A stretch of DNA of 64,000 nt from an uncultured Alsobacter sp. (GCF_945952055.1 NZ_CAMFHB010000035.1:1-64000), one strand, 5' to 3'. Counted from the first letter of the stretch, positions 48,811-60,770 are shown. Numbers and translations: made by a program. The notes: generated by a model not told the origin, from the sequence alone.

Positions 48811-49668
48811 ATGGGTCTGCGAGGATCGAAAGGGTTGCGCCGGGCCATCGCGCTCGCCGCCGCCCTATGGGCCCTCGTCGCCGCGACGCCGGTGGTGCGG
48901 GCCGCCGACGTCTTCATCCCCGGCTTCTGGGAAACCAACCAGCGGCTGGAAAAGCCGGAAATGTCCGGCCTCAAGGCGATCCGCTTCCTGACCGACGACG
49001 ACTATCCCCCGATGCACTTCCTGTCGGAGGACGGCCGGCTGTCGGGCTTCAACGTCGATCTGGCGCGCGCGCTCTGCGACATCCTGAACGTGGCCTGCAC
49101 CATCCAGGCCCGGCGCTGGGACACGCTCCTGGATGCCTTGAAAGAGGGCCGCGGCGATGCCGTCATCGCCTCGCTGCGCGCGACCAAGGAGCTGCGCTCC
49201 TCGTTCGGGCTGACGACCCCCTACCTGCGCACGCCCGCCCGCTTCGTCGGCAAGCAGAACGCGCCCGGCTCCCTCACCGCCGACGCGCTCGCGGGGCGGA
49301 CCGTCGCCGTCGTCGAGGGCAGCGCGCACGAGTCCTTCCTGCGGACCTTCTTTCCCAAGGCCACGCTGGTGCCGGTGAACGACCTCGAGCGCGCCAAGTC
49401 CGCGCTCCAGCGCGGTGACGCGGAGCTGCTGTTCGGCGATGGCCTGACGCTCGCCGTGTGGCTCAACACCGAGGACGGGGCACGCTGCTGCAGCTTCGCC
49501 GGCGGCCCCTACACCGAGTCCCGCTGGTTCGGCGAAGGCGTCGTGATCGCGCTGCGCTCGAACGATCCGCTGCTGCGCCGGGCCCTCGACTATGCCCTGC
49601 AGCGGGCGGCGGAGACGGGCGTCCACGCCGAACTCTATCTGCGCTGGTTCCCGGTCGGCTTCTACTGA
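48811..49668 (+). CDS. transporter substrate-binding domain protein (amino-acid type)
   Basis: Signal peptide; FLTDDDYPPMHFLSEDGRLSGFNVDLARALCDIL; GDAVIASLRATKELRSSFGLTTPYLRTPARFVG. Confidence 0.87.
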   Translation: MGLRGSKGLRRAIALAAALWALVAATPVVRAADVFIPGFWETNQRLEKPEMSGLKAIRFLTDDDYPPMHFLSEDGRLSGFNVDLARALCDILNVACTIQARRWDTLLDALKEGRGDAVIASLRATKELRSSFGLTTPYLRTPARFVGKQNAPGSLTADALAGRTVAVVEGSAHESFLRTFFPKATLVPVNDLERAKSALQRGDAELLFGDGLTLAVWLNTEDGARCCSFAGGPYTESRWFGEGVVIALRSNDPLLRRALDYALQRAAETGVHAELYLRWFPVGFY

Positions 49669-49781
49669 CGCGGATTGACCCCGCGCCTCTGCATTCCTAG
49701 TGTGCGCGCCGCTTCCGGGCCCGTCAGGGCCCGCGTTTGCTTGACGCACCCTCAATCGGCAACCCGACGGACACAGCGCCC

Positions 49782-51485
49782 ATGACCGCGCCCGAGACGA
49801 CGCAATCCTTGATCGAGGCCGCCGCCCAGGCGACGGCCTGGCCTTTCGAGGAGGCGCGCAAGCTCATCGAGCGGGTCAAACGGACGGGCCAGACGCAGGT
49901 GCTGTTCGAGACCGGCTACGGACCCTCGGGCCTGCCGCACATCGGCACCTTCGGCGAGGTCGCCCGCACGACGATGGTGCGCCACGCCTTCCGCGTGCTC
50001 ACGCACGACACGATCCCCACGCGGCTGGTCGCCTTTTCCGACGACATGGACGGCCTGCGCAAGGTGCCCGACAACGTGCCGAACAAGGAGCTGCTCGCCG
50101 CGGCCCTCGGCAAGCCGCTGACGCAGGTGCCGGACCCGTTCGGCACCCATGCGAGCTTCGGCGAGCACAACAATGCCCGCCTGCGGACCTTCCTCGACCA
50201 CTTCGGCTTCGACTACGAGTTCATGTCGTCGACCGAGTGCTACAAGGGCGGGCGCTTCGACCAGACGCTCCTGCTGATGCTCGAGCGCTACGACGAGGTC
50301 ATGCGCATCATGCTGCCCTCGCTGCGCGAGGAGCGGGCGCAAAGCTACTCTCCCTTCCTGCCGATCCATCCGGTGACCGGCATCGTGATGCAGGTGCCGC
50401 TCGACGAGATCCGGCGTGAGGCAGGCACCGTCGTCTGGCGCGATCCGGCCACCGGCGAACGCTTCGAGACGCCCGTGACCGGCGGCCACTGCAAGCTGCA
50501 GTGGAAGCCCGACTGGGCCATGCGGTGGGTCGCGCTCGGCGTCGACTACGAGATGGCCGGCAAGGACCTGATCGACAGCGTGAAGCTGTCGGGCGAGATC
50601 GCGCGTGCGCTGGGCGCCGCGCCGCCCGAGGGCTTCAACTACGAGCTCTTCCTGGACGAAAAGGGCCAGAAGATCTCGAAGTCGAAGGGCAACGGCCTGA
50701 CCATCGACGAGTGGCTGCAGTATGCCAGCCCCGAAAGCCTGTCGCTGTTCATGTTCCAGAAGCCGCGGGAGGCCAAGCGGCTCTACTTCGACGTCATCCC
50801 GCGGATGGCGGACGACTACCTGACCTTCCTCGACAAGTATCCCCAGCAGGCCGCCCGCGAGCGGCTGGCCAACCCGGTGTGGCACATCCATGCCGGGGAC
50901 CCGCCCGCGCCGGAGACGGTGGCGGCCGGCGGCAATGCGCCCGCCGCGTCGATCTCGTTCGGCATGCTGCTGAACCTGGTGGCCGTGGCCAACAGCGAGG
51001 ACAAGCAGGTGCTGTGGGGCTTCATCCGGCGCTACGCGCCGGGCGTCACGCCCGACAACCACCCGCGGCTCGACCAGCTGGTGGGCTACGCGGTCGCGTA
51101 TTTCCGCGACTTCGTGCGCCCGTCGAAGACCTATCGCGCACCGAGCGAGGCCGAGGCCGCGGCCCTGGCCGACCTGTCGGCGTCGCTGGAAACCCAGGCC
51201 GGATCGGTCGATCCGGAGGCGCTTCAGGCGGTGGTCTACGAGGTCGGCCGCAGGCACTTCCCCGATACCAGCGGCAAGTCAAAGAGCCCGGACGGCCGCC
51301 CCGGCGTGTCGCAGCAGTGGTTCCAGACCATCTACCAGATCCTCCTCGGACAGGACCGCGGCCCGCGGTTCGGATCCTTCGTCGCGCTCTACGGCGTCGA
51401 GGAAACGCGGCAGCTGATCGAGAAGGGGCTCAGCGGAGCGCTCATGGCGGAGCACGCCGCGTTTCTCGCGGCGCGCAAGGCGTGA
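49782..51485 (+). CDS. lysK: class I lysyl-tRNA synthetase
   Basis: [19 protein letters not shown] and [11 protein letters not shown] class I aaRS signatures. Confidence 0.93.
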   Translation: MTAPETTQSLIEAAAQATAWPFEEARKLIERVKRTGQTQVLFETGYGPSGLPHIGTFGEVARTTMVRHAFRVLTHDTIPTRLVAFSDDMDGLRKVPDNVPNKELLAAALGKPLTQVPDPFGTHASFGEHNNARLRTFLDHFGFDYEFMSSTECYKGGRFDQTLLLMLERYDEVMRIMLPSLREERAQSYSPFLPIHPVTGIVMQVPLDEIRREAGTVVWRDPATGERFETPVTGGHCKLQWKPDWAMRWVALGVDYEMAGKDLIDSVKLSGEIARALGAAPPEGFNYELFLDEKGQKISKSKGNGLTIDEWLQYASPESLSLFMFQKPREAKRLYFDVIPRMADDYLTFLDKYPQQAARERLANPVWHIHAGDPPAPETVAAGGNAPAASISFGMLLNLVAVANSEDKQVLWGFIRRYAPGVTPDNHPRLDQLVGYAVAYFRDFVRPSKTYRAPSEAEAAALADLSASLETQAGSVDPEALQAVVYEVGRRHFPDTSGKSKSPDGRPGVSQQWFQTIYQILLGQDRGPRFGSFVALYGVEETRQLIEKGLSGALMAEHAAFLAARKA

Positions 51486-51529
51486 GGCGATCCTGACAGG
51501 GCGGCGTGAGATCGAGCGATCTCACGCGG

Positions 51530-52159
51530 TCACTGGCTGGCCCACATCACCCGGACGACCCAGATCACGTCCTGCGCCGGGATGGCGCGGTCGGGATGGC
51601 TGGGATTGAGCGAGACGAGTTCGATCAGCTTGGCGGTCCGCCGCTTGAGCTCCTTCACCATCACCTCTCCGGCAACGGTGCGGACGACGACCCTGTCCCC
51701 TCGCCGGATCGATGCCGATGGCGAGCAGATCAGGATGTCGCCGTCGCGATAGAGCGGCAGCATGGAGTCCCCGCTGACCTCGAGCGCGTAGGCGTCGTTG
51801 CCGGGCAGGTCCGGGAAGTTGACCTCGTCCCAGGACGTGCCGGCGGGCACGCCCCGATCGTCGAAGTGTCCTTCTCCCGCCTCGGCGATGCCGAGCAGAG
51901 GAATGGTCTTGCGGTCCGGTCCGCCCGTGCCGTTCGACACGAGCGTCATGAATTCGTCCAGCGAGGCACCCGTGGCGTCGAGCACCTTTGCCAGCGATTC
52001 CGTTGAAGGCCAGCGCAGGCGTCCGTCTACCGACACCCGCTTGGACTTGTTGAAGGTCGTCGGGTCCAGACCGGCCTTTTTGGCTAGTCCGGAAGCCGTC
52101 AAACCGTAGCGTGCGGCGATCGCGTCAATCGCCGACCAGATTTGACCGTGCGAAAGCAT
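51530..52159 (-). CDS. HTH transcriptional regulator with S24 (LexA/CI-like) peptidase domain
   Basis: N-terminal HTH; ALEVSGDSMLPLYRDGDILI (Ser) and GEVMVKELKRR (Lys). Confidence 0.9.
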   Translation of the reverse strand: MLSHGQIWSAIDAIAARYGLTASGLAKKAGLDPTTFNKSKRVSVDGRLRWPSTESLAKVLDATGASLDEFMTLVSNGTGGPDRKTIPLLGIAEAGEGHFDDRGVPAGTSWDEVNFPDLPGNDAYALEVSGDSMLPLYRDGDILICSPSASIRRGDRVVVRTVAGEVMVKELKRRTAKLIELVSLNPSHPDRAIPAQDVIWVVRVMWASQ

Positions 52160-52325
52160 GGCCCCCCCAATAGGCCGACAGCGCCCAGGATCACCGCCCC
52201 CTGCGGTAATCCAGACCGCCGCCGAATGGAAATCGTCTTGATGCGAGCATCGCGGTGGGCAGGCTGCTAGAACCTGCTTCAGGCCGGTTTATGAGCGGTC
52301 CGGCCGTGTCCGTGAGGTTCGTATC

Positions 52326-52670
52326 GTGACAATCATATATAAGGTATGCCCCATCGCGGAATGGAATGCAGCACAAAACGCGTCGACATACGAAGGGTCG
52401 GCCGTTGATGAGGCCGATGGCTTCATCCATTTTTCGTCACCATTGCAGGTGCGAGAGACGGTTCGTCGCCACTTCAAGGCGCAAACGGGCCTGGTGCTGC
52501 TGACCGTCGAGGCGCGGGTCCTGGGCCCCGCCCTGAAATGGGAACCGTCGCGGGGCGGCGATCTTTTCCCGCATCTCTATGGCCCCCTGCCCGTCTCGGC
52601 TGTAACGAAAGTCGATCCGCTTCCGCTCGATTCCAGCGGCGAGCACGTGTTCCCCGCGGAGGTTCCGTGA
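52326..52670 (+). CDS. DUF952 protein
   Basis: [64 protein letters not shown]. Confidence 0.92.
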   Translation: MTIIYKVCPIAEWNAAQNASTYEGSAVDEADGFIHFSSPLQVRETVRRHFKAQTGLVLLTVEARVLGPALKWEPSRGGDLFPHLYGPLPVSAVTKVDPLPLDSSGEHVFPAEVP

Positions 52671-53767
52671 TCCTGTCGTCACTCGTCGGGCGCTTCGGCG
52701 CACTGGCACTTCCCCTGCTGCATCGCCTGGACGCCGAGACGGCGCACGGCATGACGATAGCGGCCCTGAGAACGCTTCCGCCCACGCCGGCACCGGCGAG
52801 CGATCCCGCGCTCGCGGTCGAGGCCTTCGGCCTGTCGTTTCCCAATCCGGTCGGCATCGCCGCCGGGTTCGACAAGAACGCGGAAGTTCCCGACGCGTTG
52901 CTCGGGCTCGGGCTGGGGTTCTCCGAGGTGGGCACGGTGACGCCGCTGCCGCAGGCCGGCAATCCACGGCCGCGCATGTTTCGCCTGCCTGCCGACATGG
53001 CGGTGATCAACAGGCTGGGCTTCAACAACGAAGGCCATGCGGCGGCGCTGGCACGGCTCAAGCTGCGGGGAGCCCGGCCCGGGATCGTCGGCGTCAACAT
53101 CGGCGCGAACAAGGACAGCACGGACCGCATTGCCGACTACGTGAAGGGCATCGAGCTGTTCGGGCCCGTGGCCGCATACTTCACCGTCAACGTCTCGTCG
53201 CCGAACACGCCCGGTCTGCGCGACCTGCAGCACGAGGCGGCGCTGGACGAACTGCTGGCCAGGGTGATGGACGCCCGCGCCCGCGCGGCGACCGGGCGAC
53301 CGGTGCTCGTGAAGATCGCGCCGGATCTCCTTCCGGCCGACCTCGACACCATCGTCGCGGTGATGCGCCGGCGGCAGGTCGACGGCATGATCGTCTCCAA
53401 CACCACGATCTCGCGGCCGAACGGCTTGCGCGAGACGGCGACGGCCCGTGAACAGGGGGGCCTTTCCGGGCGCCCGCTCCTGCCGCTGGCGAACCGAACC
53501 CTGGCCGAGGTGTTCGTGCGGGCCGAGGGGCAGTTTCCCCTGATCGGCGTGGGCGGCATCCACTCCGCCGCGAGCGCCCTTCAGAAGATCGAGGCCGGGG
53601 CGACCCTGATCCAGCTCTATTCCGCCCTCGTCTATCGCGGCATGCCGCTCGTCGACGAGATCAAGGCGGAACTCGCCAGGGCCGCGAAGGCGGCGGGGCC
53701 GGGGGGACTGGCGCGCCTGGTGGGACGCCGGGCGGCAGACCTCTGCGCGCAGCCCTACCCGGGCTGA
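52667..53767 (+). CDS. pyrD: quinone-dependent dihydroorotate dehydrogenase
   Basis: [63 protein letters not shown]. Confidence 0.95.
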   Translation: MILSSLVGRFGALALPLLHRLDAETAHGMTIAALRTLPPTPAPASDPALAVEAFGLSFPNPVGIAAGFDKNAEVPDALLGLGLGFSEVGTVTPLPQAGNPRPRMFRLPADMAVINRLGFNNEGHAAALARLKLRGARPGIVGVNIGANKDSTDRIADYVKGIELFGPVAAYFTVNVSSPNTPGLRDLQHEAALDELLARVMDARARAATGRPVLVKIAPDLLPADLDTIVAVMRRRQVDGMIVSNTTISRPNGLRETATAREQGGLSGRPLLPLANRTLAEVFVRAEGQFPLIGVGGIHSAASALQKIEAGATLIQLYSALVYRGMPLVDEIKAELARAAKAAGPGGLARLVGRRAADLCAQPYPG

Positions 53768-55104
53768 GGCCCGAAGGTCCGGCGGAACAGGCTCGGATAG
53801 GCGATGGCCTGGCCGATGCCGCGTGAGCCCAGGAAGACCAGGAACGCCAGCCAAAGCCCGGCATTGCTCCATCCGGCCGCCGCCCACCACGTGGTCAGGT
53901 AAAGCGCGAGCGAAACCAGCATCAGGTTGCGCATCGCGCGGGTCCAGGTGGCCCCCACGAAGATCCCGTCGAAGGCGAAGGCGGCCGCGCCGGCCAGCGG
54001 CGTCAGCGCGGCAAACGGCAGGAACGCGAGACCCGCCTCGCGAACCTGCGGGTTGGTCGTGACGAAGTGGACGAAGGCCGATCCCCCGGCGAGGAAGATG
54101 CCCGCGACGGCGAGCCCGGTCACCAGGCTGAGCATCAGCGCGTTGCGCACCGTCCGGCGGAAACCCTCGCGGTCGCGGGCTCCGACGGCCTGCCCGCACA
54201 ACTGCTCGGCGGCGGTGGCGAAGCCGTCGAGGAAGTAGCCGCCAAACATGAAGAGGTTGTAGAGGACCGCGTTCGCGGCGAGCGTCACGTCCCCGGCCCG
54301 CGACCCCTGGGCCGTGAAGAAGCCGAAGGCGCCCATCAGGGCGAGGGTCCGGATCGCGACGTCGCGGTTGACGGCGAGCATGCGGCGCACGGCCGAGGGC
54401 GTGGCCACGTCGGCGAAGCGCAGGCCGCGCGGCAGGCCGCCGATATGCCACAGGATGCCGAAGCCCGCGGCCGCGCCGATGGCTTCGGCGACGACCGTGG
54501 CCGTCGCGACGCCCGCGATGCCGAGCTGGGCACCGACGACGAGAGCGAGCGTGATCGCGATCTTCGACAGATTGATCAGGACCTGGAGCATCAGCCCGAG
54601 ATCGGTGCGCGCCCTGCCGATGAGCGAGCCCAGGATGGCGTAGTTGGCCAGGGCCAGGGGGGCCGACCAGATGCGGATGCCGATATAGGTCCGCGCGGCG
54701 CTCTCGACGGCGGGGCTGGCCTCCATGAGCGCGAAGGCGGCCCGCATGATCGGGCCCTGCAGGGCGATGAGCAGGACGCCCAAGACCGCGGCGAAGGCCA
54801 GCGCGCGAGCGAGCGCCCGGGCGGATTCCGCGTCGTCGCCGGCCCCGTGCGCCTGCGCGGTCAGACCCGCCGTGCTCATGCGCAGGGATCCGAGCCCCCA
54901 GAAGAGCACGTCGAACACGATGGCGCCGATCGCCACCGCGCCCAGCAGGGCCACGTCGCCCAGGCGGCCGATCGCGGTGGCGTCCACCAGCCCAAGCATG
55001 GGCTGGGTGACGTGGGCGAGCATCATCGGAATGGCGAGGCGCACGAAGTGCGCGACGCGTGCGTCCACGGGCCGGGCCCGCGGCAGGGAGTCGGCGGCGC
55101 TCAC
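53755..55104 (-). CDS. MATE-family efflux transporter
   Basis: 449 aa, ~12 [40 protein letters not shown]. Confidence 0.93.
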   Translation of the reverse strand: MSAADSLPRARPVDARVAHFVRLAIPMMLAHVTQPMLGLVDATAIGRLGDVALLGAVAIGAIVFDVLFWGLGSLRMSTAGLTAQAHGAGDDAESARALARALAFAAVLGVLLIALQGPIMRAAFALMEASPAVESAARTYIGIRIWSAPLALANYAILGSLIGRARTDLGLMLQVLINLSKIAITLALVVGAQLGIAGVATATVVAEAIGAAAGFGILWHIGGLPRGLRFADVATPSAVRRMLAVNRDVAIRTLALMGAFGFFTAQGSRAGDVTLAANAVLYNLFMFGGYFLDGFATAAEQLCGQAVGARDREGFRRTVRNALMLSLVTGLAVAGIFLAGGSAFVHFVTTNPQVREAGLAFLPFAALTPLAGAAAFAFDGIFVGATWTRAMRNLMLVSLALYLTTWWAAAGWSNAGLWLAFLVFLGSRGIGQAIAYPSLFRRTFGPQPG

Positions 55105-55122
55105 GCCATCACCTGCGATCCG

Positions 55123-55392
55123 TCACGCCCGGCGTTGACCGAAGAGACGCATCACCAGCCACAGCGGGATCACGATCACGGCGCCGTACACCAGCCAGCG
55201 GAACACTTCGCGGAAGGCGCCGAAGCCGAAATCCATGATGCTGTCGACGAGATGCTTGATGCCGCGCAGCAGGTCGGGCGGCGTCAGCCCGAGGAGCGAC
55301 AGGAACGCGCCGACGAGGATCGACAGGAAGACGAGCTTCACAAGCACCGCGCCCGGCGAACCGCCGAGGAAGCGCGTCACGTTCTGGTCCAT
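55123..55392 (-). CDS. DUF6460-type small membrane protein
   Basis: MDQNVTRFLGGSPGAVLVKLVFLSILVGAFLSLLGLTPPDLL. Confidence 0.8.
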   Translation of the reverse strand: MDQNVTRFLGGSPGAVLVKLVFLSILVGAFLSLLGLTPPDLLRGIKHLVDSIMDFGFGAFREVFRWLVYGAVIVIPLWLVMRLFGQRRA

Positions 55393-55489
55393 CGACGTCT
55401 CCGGCGACCGGGTCCTGACAGGCCGTCGCACCGCGCCGGCCGCCTTTAGATGCCTTCGGGGCGCGGCAAGTGCAACCCCTGCGGTCCCC

Positions 55490-56209
55490 TTACTCGAACC
55501 CGAGCGGAACGGGCTGGCCGGCGGCGATCTTCGATGCCGCGATCACGGCCTGCGTGCGGCTTTCGACACCCAGCTTCTGCAGGATCGCGGAGACGTGCGC
55601 CTTCACGGTGGCCTCCGACACGCCGAGCTCATAGGCGATCTGCTTGTTCAGCAGCCCCTCCGACAGCATCATCAGCACGCGAACCTGCTGCGGCGTGAGC
55701 GTGGCGAGGCGCTTCACGAGGTCGCTGGTCTCGCGGTCGGCCGGCGTCGACAGGTCGACGTCGGACGGCGTCCACGCGCCGCCGTCGAGCACGCTGCGGA
55801 TCGCGCCGCGCATGGTGTCCACGTCGACCGACTTGGGGATGAAGCCGGACGCGCCGAACTCGATGCAGCGACGGATGACGCCGCGGTCCTCGTTGCCGGA
55901 CACGATGACCACCGGGGTTCCCGGATGCTGGGCGCGCAGATACATGAGGCCGGAAAAGCCCTGGACGCCGGGCATGGTGAGGTCGAGCAGCACGAGGTCG
56001 ATGTCGGCGCCCTTGCCGAGCATGTCGCTGACCTCGTCGAAGGTTCCCGCCTCGACGATCTGGATGCCGTCGACAAGACCGGAGACCGCCTCGCGCAACG
56101 CGCCCCTGACGAGAGGATGGTCGTCGGCGATCATGATCCTCGTCTGCGACGCATCTGCCACGGCCAGTCCCCCCGCTCTTTGTCCGATCTTTGCGGATCG
56201 CGGTGCCAT
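55490..56209 (-). CDS. LuxR/NarL-family response regulator
   Basis: MIADDHPLVRGALREAV; LLDLTMPGVQG; LTPQQVRVLMMLSEGLLNKQIAYELGVSEATVKAHVSAIL. Confidence 0.93.
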   Translation of the reverse strand: MAPRSAKIGQRAGGLAVADASQTRIMIADDHPLVRGALREAVSGLVDGIQIVEAGTFDEVSDMLGKGADIDLVLLDLTMPGVQGFSGLMYLRAQHPGTPVVIVSGNEDRGVIRRCIEFGASGFIPKSVDVDTMRGAIRSVLDGGAWTPSDVDLSTPADRETSDLVKRLATLTPQQVRVLMMLSEGLLNKQIAYELGVSEATVKAHVSAILQKLGVESRTQAVIAASKIAAGQPVPLGFE

Positions 56210-56322
56210 TGTGACGCCTCAGGGGTCGGACAAGCAAGCCGTTCCAAGGTAGACTTATGATTCAGTTGGCGGTTCGGCGCTCGCGCCCCGCCGGATCCGG
56301 CACAGTCACGAAGATCCCGTCC

Positions 56323-57714
56323 ATGGAACCGCAGTCAGGGCATCTCGGCCGGCAGGCCAGCCTGAGCCTCTTCATCCTCATCGTCGCCGCGACGCTGGCG
56401 GTGGTGCTGGACCGGGTCGGGGTCGCCGTCGCCGTCCTGGTGTCGCTGGCGCTCGTGCTGGTGATGGCCGTCGGCACGGTGTCCGGCCTCCTGGCCGGGA
56501 CCATGCGCCTGCCCGTCTACCTCACGGGCGGGGGTGACCTGCCGGTCGGTGCGGTGGGCCTGATCGTCGCCGTCCTGGTGGCCGGCGAGCCGCGCCTGCA
56601 GCCCGTGGCGGCCATGGCCGCCCTCGCCCTGTGGGCGCTCTTCGTCGCTCCGCTGATGCGGCGGACCGGCATGCCGGGGCTCCCGGGAGCGCTCGGGCAC
56701 GCCTTCGGCAGCCGGGTGCTGCAGGTCCCGCTGGCGATCCTGGCCGCGGGGTGGTGCATCGTCTTCGCGGCCTCGCATCTGGCGCGTGCCGTCCAGGTGA
56801 TGGCCCCGATGCTGTCGCTGCGCGACGGCACGGCGGTGGCGCTGGCGGGCGCCATGCTGGCCTTGGTCGTCGTCCCCGGCGGGCTGCGCGGGGGGACACG
56901 CATGGCCGTGTCGCTGGGCCTGGTGGCTCTCCTCGCCGCCGCCGCGGTCGTGACGTCTGGCCTGGCCGGCGGCGGCCTGACGCTGTCGAGGATCGTCCAG
57001 GCGACCGCGGTGGGCACGGGCACCGGCATGGAGCAGGCGCTGGCCCTCGCCGGCCTGGTGGCCGCGCCCCACCTTGCGGCCGTCGCCGCGGCCGGCCGCT
57101 CGGCGGGCACGGTCCGCGAAGGCGGGCTGTGGGGAGCCCTGTCGTCGATCCTGATCGCCGCGGCCCTGATCGCCACGGACACGACCAAGACCCCCTCGGG
57201 CCTCGCGGTCCTTCTGCCCATGGCGACGGCGGGCGCAGGCCTTGCGGTCGATCTCGCCTCGGCAGGCCTCCTGCTGCACGCGGCGGGCGTCGCCCTCGGC
57301 TACGAGCTGCGCGGGCCGGTGGACCGGCGCCGCAATCCCATGTCGCAGCGCTTCGCCACGGTTCGCGTGGCAGGCCTCACCTGCATCGTGGCCGCGAGCA
57401 TCCTCGCCGTGTGGCGGCCGGCCCTGATCGAGGCGATGACGGGTCCCGCGACCGCTCTCCTCGTGGCGGGGATGGGACCGCCCCTGGTCCTTGCCGTCGC
57501 AAGCCGCGCTCCCGGGCGCTGGGGCGGACTCCTGGGCAGCACGGTGGGGCTCGTCACCACGCTGGTTCTGCTGACGGGGCAAGTGATGCCGGCCTGGCTG
57601 CCGGAGCCGGCGGGCTTTGCCGGACTGCTCTTCGGCCTCGTGGTCGGGCTGTTCCCGGCCCTCGCGTCCCGGCGTCGCGAGCCGGCGGTGACGGTGGAGG
57701 AAGGCGCGCTCTGA
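56323..57714 (+). CDS. multi-pass membrane protein resembling sodium:solute symporter domains
   Basis: ~12 hydrophobic segments; GSRVLQVPLAILAAGWCIVFAASHLARAVQVM; Na+ site residues not verified. Confidence 0.55.
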   Translation: MEPQSGHLGRQASLSLFILIVAATLAVVLDRVGVAVAVLVSLALVLVMAVGTVSGLLAGTMRLPVYLTGGGDLPVGAVGLIVAVLVAGEPRLQPVAAMAALALWALFVAPLMRRTGMPGLPGALGHAFGSRVLQVPLAILAAGWCIVFAASHLARAVQVMAPMLSLRDGTAVALAGAMLALVVVPGGLRGGTRMAVSLGLVALLAAAAVVTSGLAGGGLTLSRIVQATAVGTGTGMEQALALAGLVAAPHLAAVAAAGRSAGTVREGGLWGALSSILIAAALIATDTTKTPSGLAVLLPMATAGAGLAVDLASAGLLLHAAGVALGYELRGPVDRRRNPMSQRFATVRVAGLTCIVAASILAVWRPALIEAMTGPATALLVAGMGPPLVLAVASRAPGRWGGLLGSTVGLVTTLVLLTGQVMPAWLPEPAGFAGLLFGLVVGLFPALASRRREPAVTVEEGAL

Positions 57715-57732
57715 GCCTTGGAGAGGCCGGCT

Positions 57733-58188
57733 TCACCCGGCCCGCTCGGGAACGGCCAGCACGCTGCGAATGGCGAAGCTCGACTGGATGCGGGCGACGC
57801 CGGGCAAGCGCGACAGGATCTCCTTGTGGATCACCTCGTAGTGGGCCGCGTTGCGCGCCTCGGCCCGCAGCAGATAGTCGGCGATGCCGGTCATCAGGAA
57901 GCATTCGCGGATCTCGGGGTGCTTGCGCACCGCCTCCTCGAACCGGTTGAGCGACTCCTCGCTCTGCCGGTCGAGGGTGATCTGCACGATGACCACCATC
58001 GCGTCCGTCGCATCGTCGGCGACGATCGCGGTGTAGCCGCGGATGACCCCGCCCGTCTCCAGCGCCTGGACGCGGCGCAGGCACGCCGATGGCGACAGCC
58101 CCACCTCCCGGGCAAGCTCCACGTTGCTCATGCGCCCGTCACGCCGCAAGGCCCGGATGATGCGCCTGTCGAAGTCGTCGATCTTCAC
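57733..58188 (-). CDS. Lrp/AsnC-family regulator (DadR/AlaR-like)
   Basis: VKIDDFDRRIIRALRRDGRMSNVELAREVGLSPSACLRRVQALETGGVIRGYTA; GTG start; divergent from dadX. Confidence 0.93.
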   Translation of the reverse strand: MKIDDFDRRIIRALRRDGRMSNVELAREVGLSPSACLRRVQALETGGVIRGYTAIVADDATDAMVVIVQITLDRQSEESLNRFEEAVRKHPEIRECFLMTGIADYLLRAEARNAAHYEVIHKEILSRLPGVARIQSSFAIRSVLAVPERAG

Positions 58189-58319
58189 GCAATGATCCTC
58201 CGCTTGTCGCAATAATTGAGCGCAAGACGTCTATTTCTGCAAGTTTCGATCGAGGAACGAAAACACATTCGAACGAACGTGTGCGATGCTTCCTTCATTC
58301 CAGGCGGCTGCGGAGTGGC

Positions 58320-59447
58320 GTGGTGTTGGACAGGGCTTCGCTTACGGTCGATCCCGTGCTCCTGGGCGCAGGCGAGATGCTCGTCGACCTCGGAGCGCTG
58401 GCCGCCAACTACCGCGCCATCGCCGCCCTGCAGCCGAACGCCCGGATCGCCGGCGTGGTCAAGGCCGACGCCTATGGCCTCGGCGCCCGGCCCGTCTCGG
58501 CCACGCTCTACAACGCGGGTTGCCGAAACTTTTTCGTCGCCCATCTCGTCGAGGCGATGGATTTGCGCCCGACATTGCCGGCCGACGCGCGGGTCTTCGT
58601 TCTGAACGGCCTGGCGCCCGGGGCGGAGAGCGCCGCCGCGCAGGCCGGCGTCATTCCGGTCCTCAACAGCCTCGACCAGGCCCACCGCTGGGCCGACGAG
58701 AGCCGGCGTTGCGGCATGCGGCTTGCTTCGGCTCTGCAGGTCGATAGCGGCATGACGCGCCTCGGCCTTTCGGAACCCGAAGTGGACGCGCTGGCCGGCG
58801 ATCCGGCTCTGCGCTCGCACCTGGACGTGATCCTGCTGATGAGCCACCTCGCCTGCGCCGACGAGAGCGAGCATTCGGCCAACCTGCAGCAGTTCGCGTG
58901 CTTCGAGACCCTTGCCGCGCGCCTGCCGGAGGCGCCCCGCGCCCTGGCCAATTCGGGCGGTGCGTTTCTCGCCGGCTTCGGCCTCGACATGGTTCGTCCC
59001 GGCCTGGCGCTGTACGGCGTGCATCCCGTCGAGGGGCAGTCCGGCCCGCTGCGGCCCGTGCTGGCCCTGTCGGCCCCGATCGTCCAGACCCGCGACGTGC
59101 CGGCCGGAACGGGGGTCGGCTATGGTTTGGCCCACACCACGGAGCGGGCCTGCCGCCTGGCCACCGTGGCCATCGGCTACGCCGACGGCTGGCCGCGCAG
59201 CCTGTCGGGGCGAGGCAGCGTCTTCTGTGGCGGCGTTCGCGCCCCGATCGTGGGCCGCGTCTCGATGGACAGCATCGTCATCGACGTGACCGACGTGCCC
59301 GCCGAGGCGGTTCGTCCTGGCGCGATGGTGGAACTGATCGGCCCCCACCAGTCGCTCGCTGACGTGGCCCGCGACGCCGGCACCATCCCCTACGAAATCC
59401 TGACAGGGCTCGGGCAGCGCTTCGCGCGCCGCACCCTGCCGGCCTGA
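58320..59447 (+). CDS. dadX: alanine racemase
   Basis: GVVKADAYGLGARPVSATLY PLP site; GRVSMDSIVIDVTDV; GTG start inferred. Confidence 0.92.
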   Translation: MVLDRASLTVDPVLLGAGEMLVDLGALAANYRAIAALQPNARIAGVVKADAYGLGARPVSATLYNAGCRNFFVAHLVEAMDLRPTLPADARVFVLNGLAPGAESAAAQAGVIPVLNSLDQAHRWADESRRCGMRLASALQVDSGMTRLGLSEPEVDALAGDPALRSHLDVILLMSHLACADESEHSANLQQFACFETLAARLPEAPRALANSGGAFLAGFGLDMVRPGLALYGVHPVEGQSGPLRPVLALSAPIVQTRDVPAGTGVGYGLAHTTERACRLATVAIGYADGWPRSLSGRGSVFCGGVRAPIVGRVSMDSIVIDVTDVPAEAVRPGAMVELIGPHQSLADVARDAGTIPYEILTGLGQRFARRTLPA

Positions 59448-59471
59448 CCGCACACTCCGGGAGAGACGACG

Positions 59472-60728
59472 ATGAAGGTTCTGGTTCTGGGCGGCGGCGT
59501 GGTGGGCGTCACGACGGCCTATTATCTGGCCTATGCCGGCCACGAGGTCACGGTCGTCGACCGCCAGAGCGGTCCGGCCCTGGAAACGAGCTTCGCCAAT
59601 GCCGGCGAGATCTCGCCCGGCTACGCGTCGCCCTGGGCCGCGCCGGGCATTCCCGTCAAGGCGGCGAAGTGGCTCTTCATGCGCCACGCCCCGCTGATCC
59701 TGCGCCCGACGCTCGATCCGAACATGTATCGCTGGCTCATTCAGATGCTGGCCAACTGCACGTCCGAGCGCTACGCGGTCAACAAGGGCCGCATGGTGCG
59801 CCTGGCGGAATACAGCCGCGACTGCCTGATCGCCCTGCGCCAGCGCACCGCGATCAAGTACGACGAGCGCACCAAGGGCACGCTGCAGCTGTTCCGGACC
59901 GAGGCCCAGCTCGCGGGCGCCGACAAGGACATCGCCGTCCTGCGCCAGGACGGTGTCCCGTTCGAGGTTCTCGACCGCGACGGCTGCATTCGCGCCGAGC
60001 CGGCGCTCGCCAACGTCCGCGAGAAGTTCGTGGGAGGCCTGCGCCTGCCCAACGACGAGACCGGCGACTGCTTCAAGTTCACCAACGCCCTCACCTCCAT
60101 CGCCGAAAGCCTGGGCGTCACCTTCCGCTTCGGCGTCACGATCCAGGGCATCGAGCGCACGGGCGAGACGGTGACCGGCGTACGCACGGACGCCGGCCTC
60201 TTCACCGCCGACGCCTACGTCGCCGCCATGGGGAGCTACACCCCGCTGCTGCTGCGCACGCTGGGCATGCGCCTGCCGGTCTACCCCGTGAAGGGCTACT
60301 CGATCACCGCGCCGGTGATCGACGCGGCGCGCGCGCCGGAATCCACGATCATGGACGAAACCTTCAAGGTCGCGATCACCCGCCTCGGCGACCGCATCCG
60401 CGTGGGCGGCATGGCGGAGATCTCGGGCTTCTCGACCGACCTGCCGGAGGCTCGTCGTGGCACGCTCGAGCACTCGGTGGGCGATCTGTTCCCGGGCGGC
60501 GGCGACCTCGCGGCGGCGAGCTTCTGGTCGGGCCTGCGCCCGATGACGCCGGACGGGACGCCCGTCCTCGGCGGCACCAAGCTGCGCAACCTGTGGCTCA
60601 ACACCGGCCACGGCACGCTGGGCTGGACCATGGCCTGTGGTTCGGCGAGCGTGCTCGCTGACCTCGTCAGCGGCCGCAAGCCCGAGATCGCCACCGACGA
60701 CCTGGGCCTGTCGCGCTACGCGGCGTGA
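59472..60728 (+). CDS. dadA: D-amino acid dehydrogenase
   Basis: [59 protein letters not shown]. Confidence 0.95.
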   Translation: MKVLVLGGGVVGVTTAYYLAYAGHEVTVVDRQSGPALETSFANAGEISPGYASPWAAPGIPVKAAKWLFMRHAPLILRPTLDPNMYRWLIQMLANCTSERYAVNKGRMVRLAEYSRDCLIALRQRTAIKYDERTKGTLQLFRTEAQLAGADKDIAVLRQDGVPFEVLDRDGCIRAEPALANVREKFVGGLRLPNDETGDCFKFTNALTSIAESLGVTFRFGVTIQGIERTGETVTGVRTDAGLFTADAYVAAMGSYTPLLLRTLGMRLPVYPVKGYSITAPVIDAARAPESTIMDETFKVAITRLGDRIRVGGMAEISGFSTDLPEARRGTLEHSVGDLFPGGGDLAAASFWSGLRPMTPDGTPVLGGTKLRNLWLNTGHGTLGWTMACGSASVLADLVSGRKPEIATDDLGLSRYAA

Positions 60729-60770
60729 GGGACTGAACGTCCCTGTCCAGGTCTCCTCCATCTCTCAACC

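Noticed and set aside
49782-51485. Class I LysRS as a horizontally acquired oddity
   Set aside because: Class I lysK is well established across alphaproteobacteria.
58189-58319. Defined Lrp binding sites in the lrp-dadX intergenic region
   Set aside because: Only weak partial symmetry (CTTG...CAAG around AATAATT); too degenerate to call.
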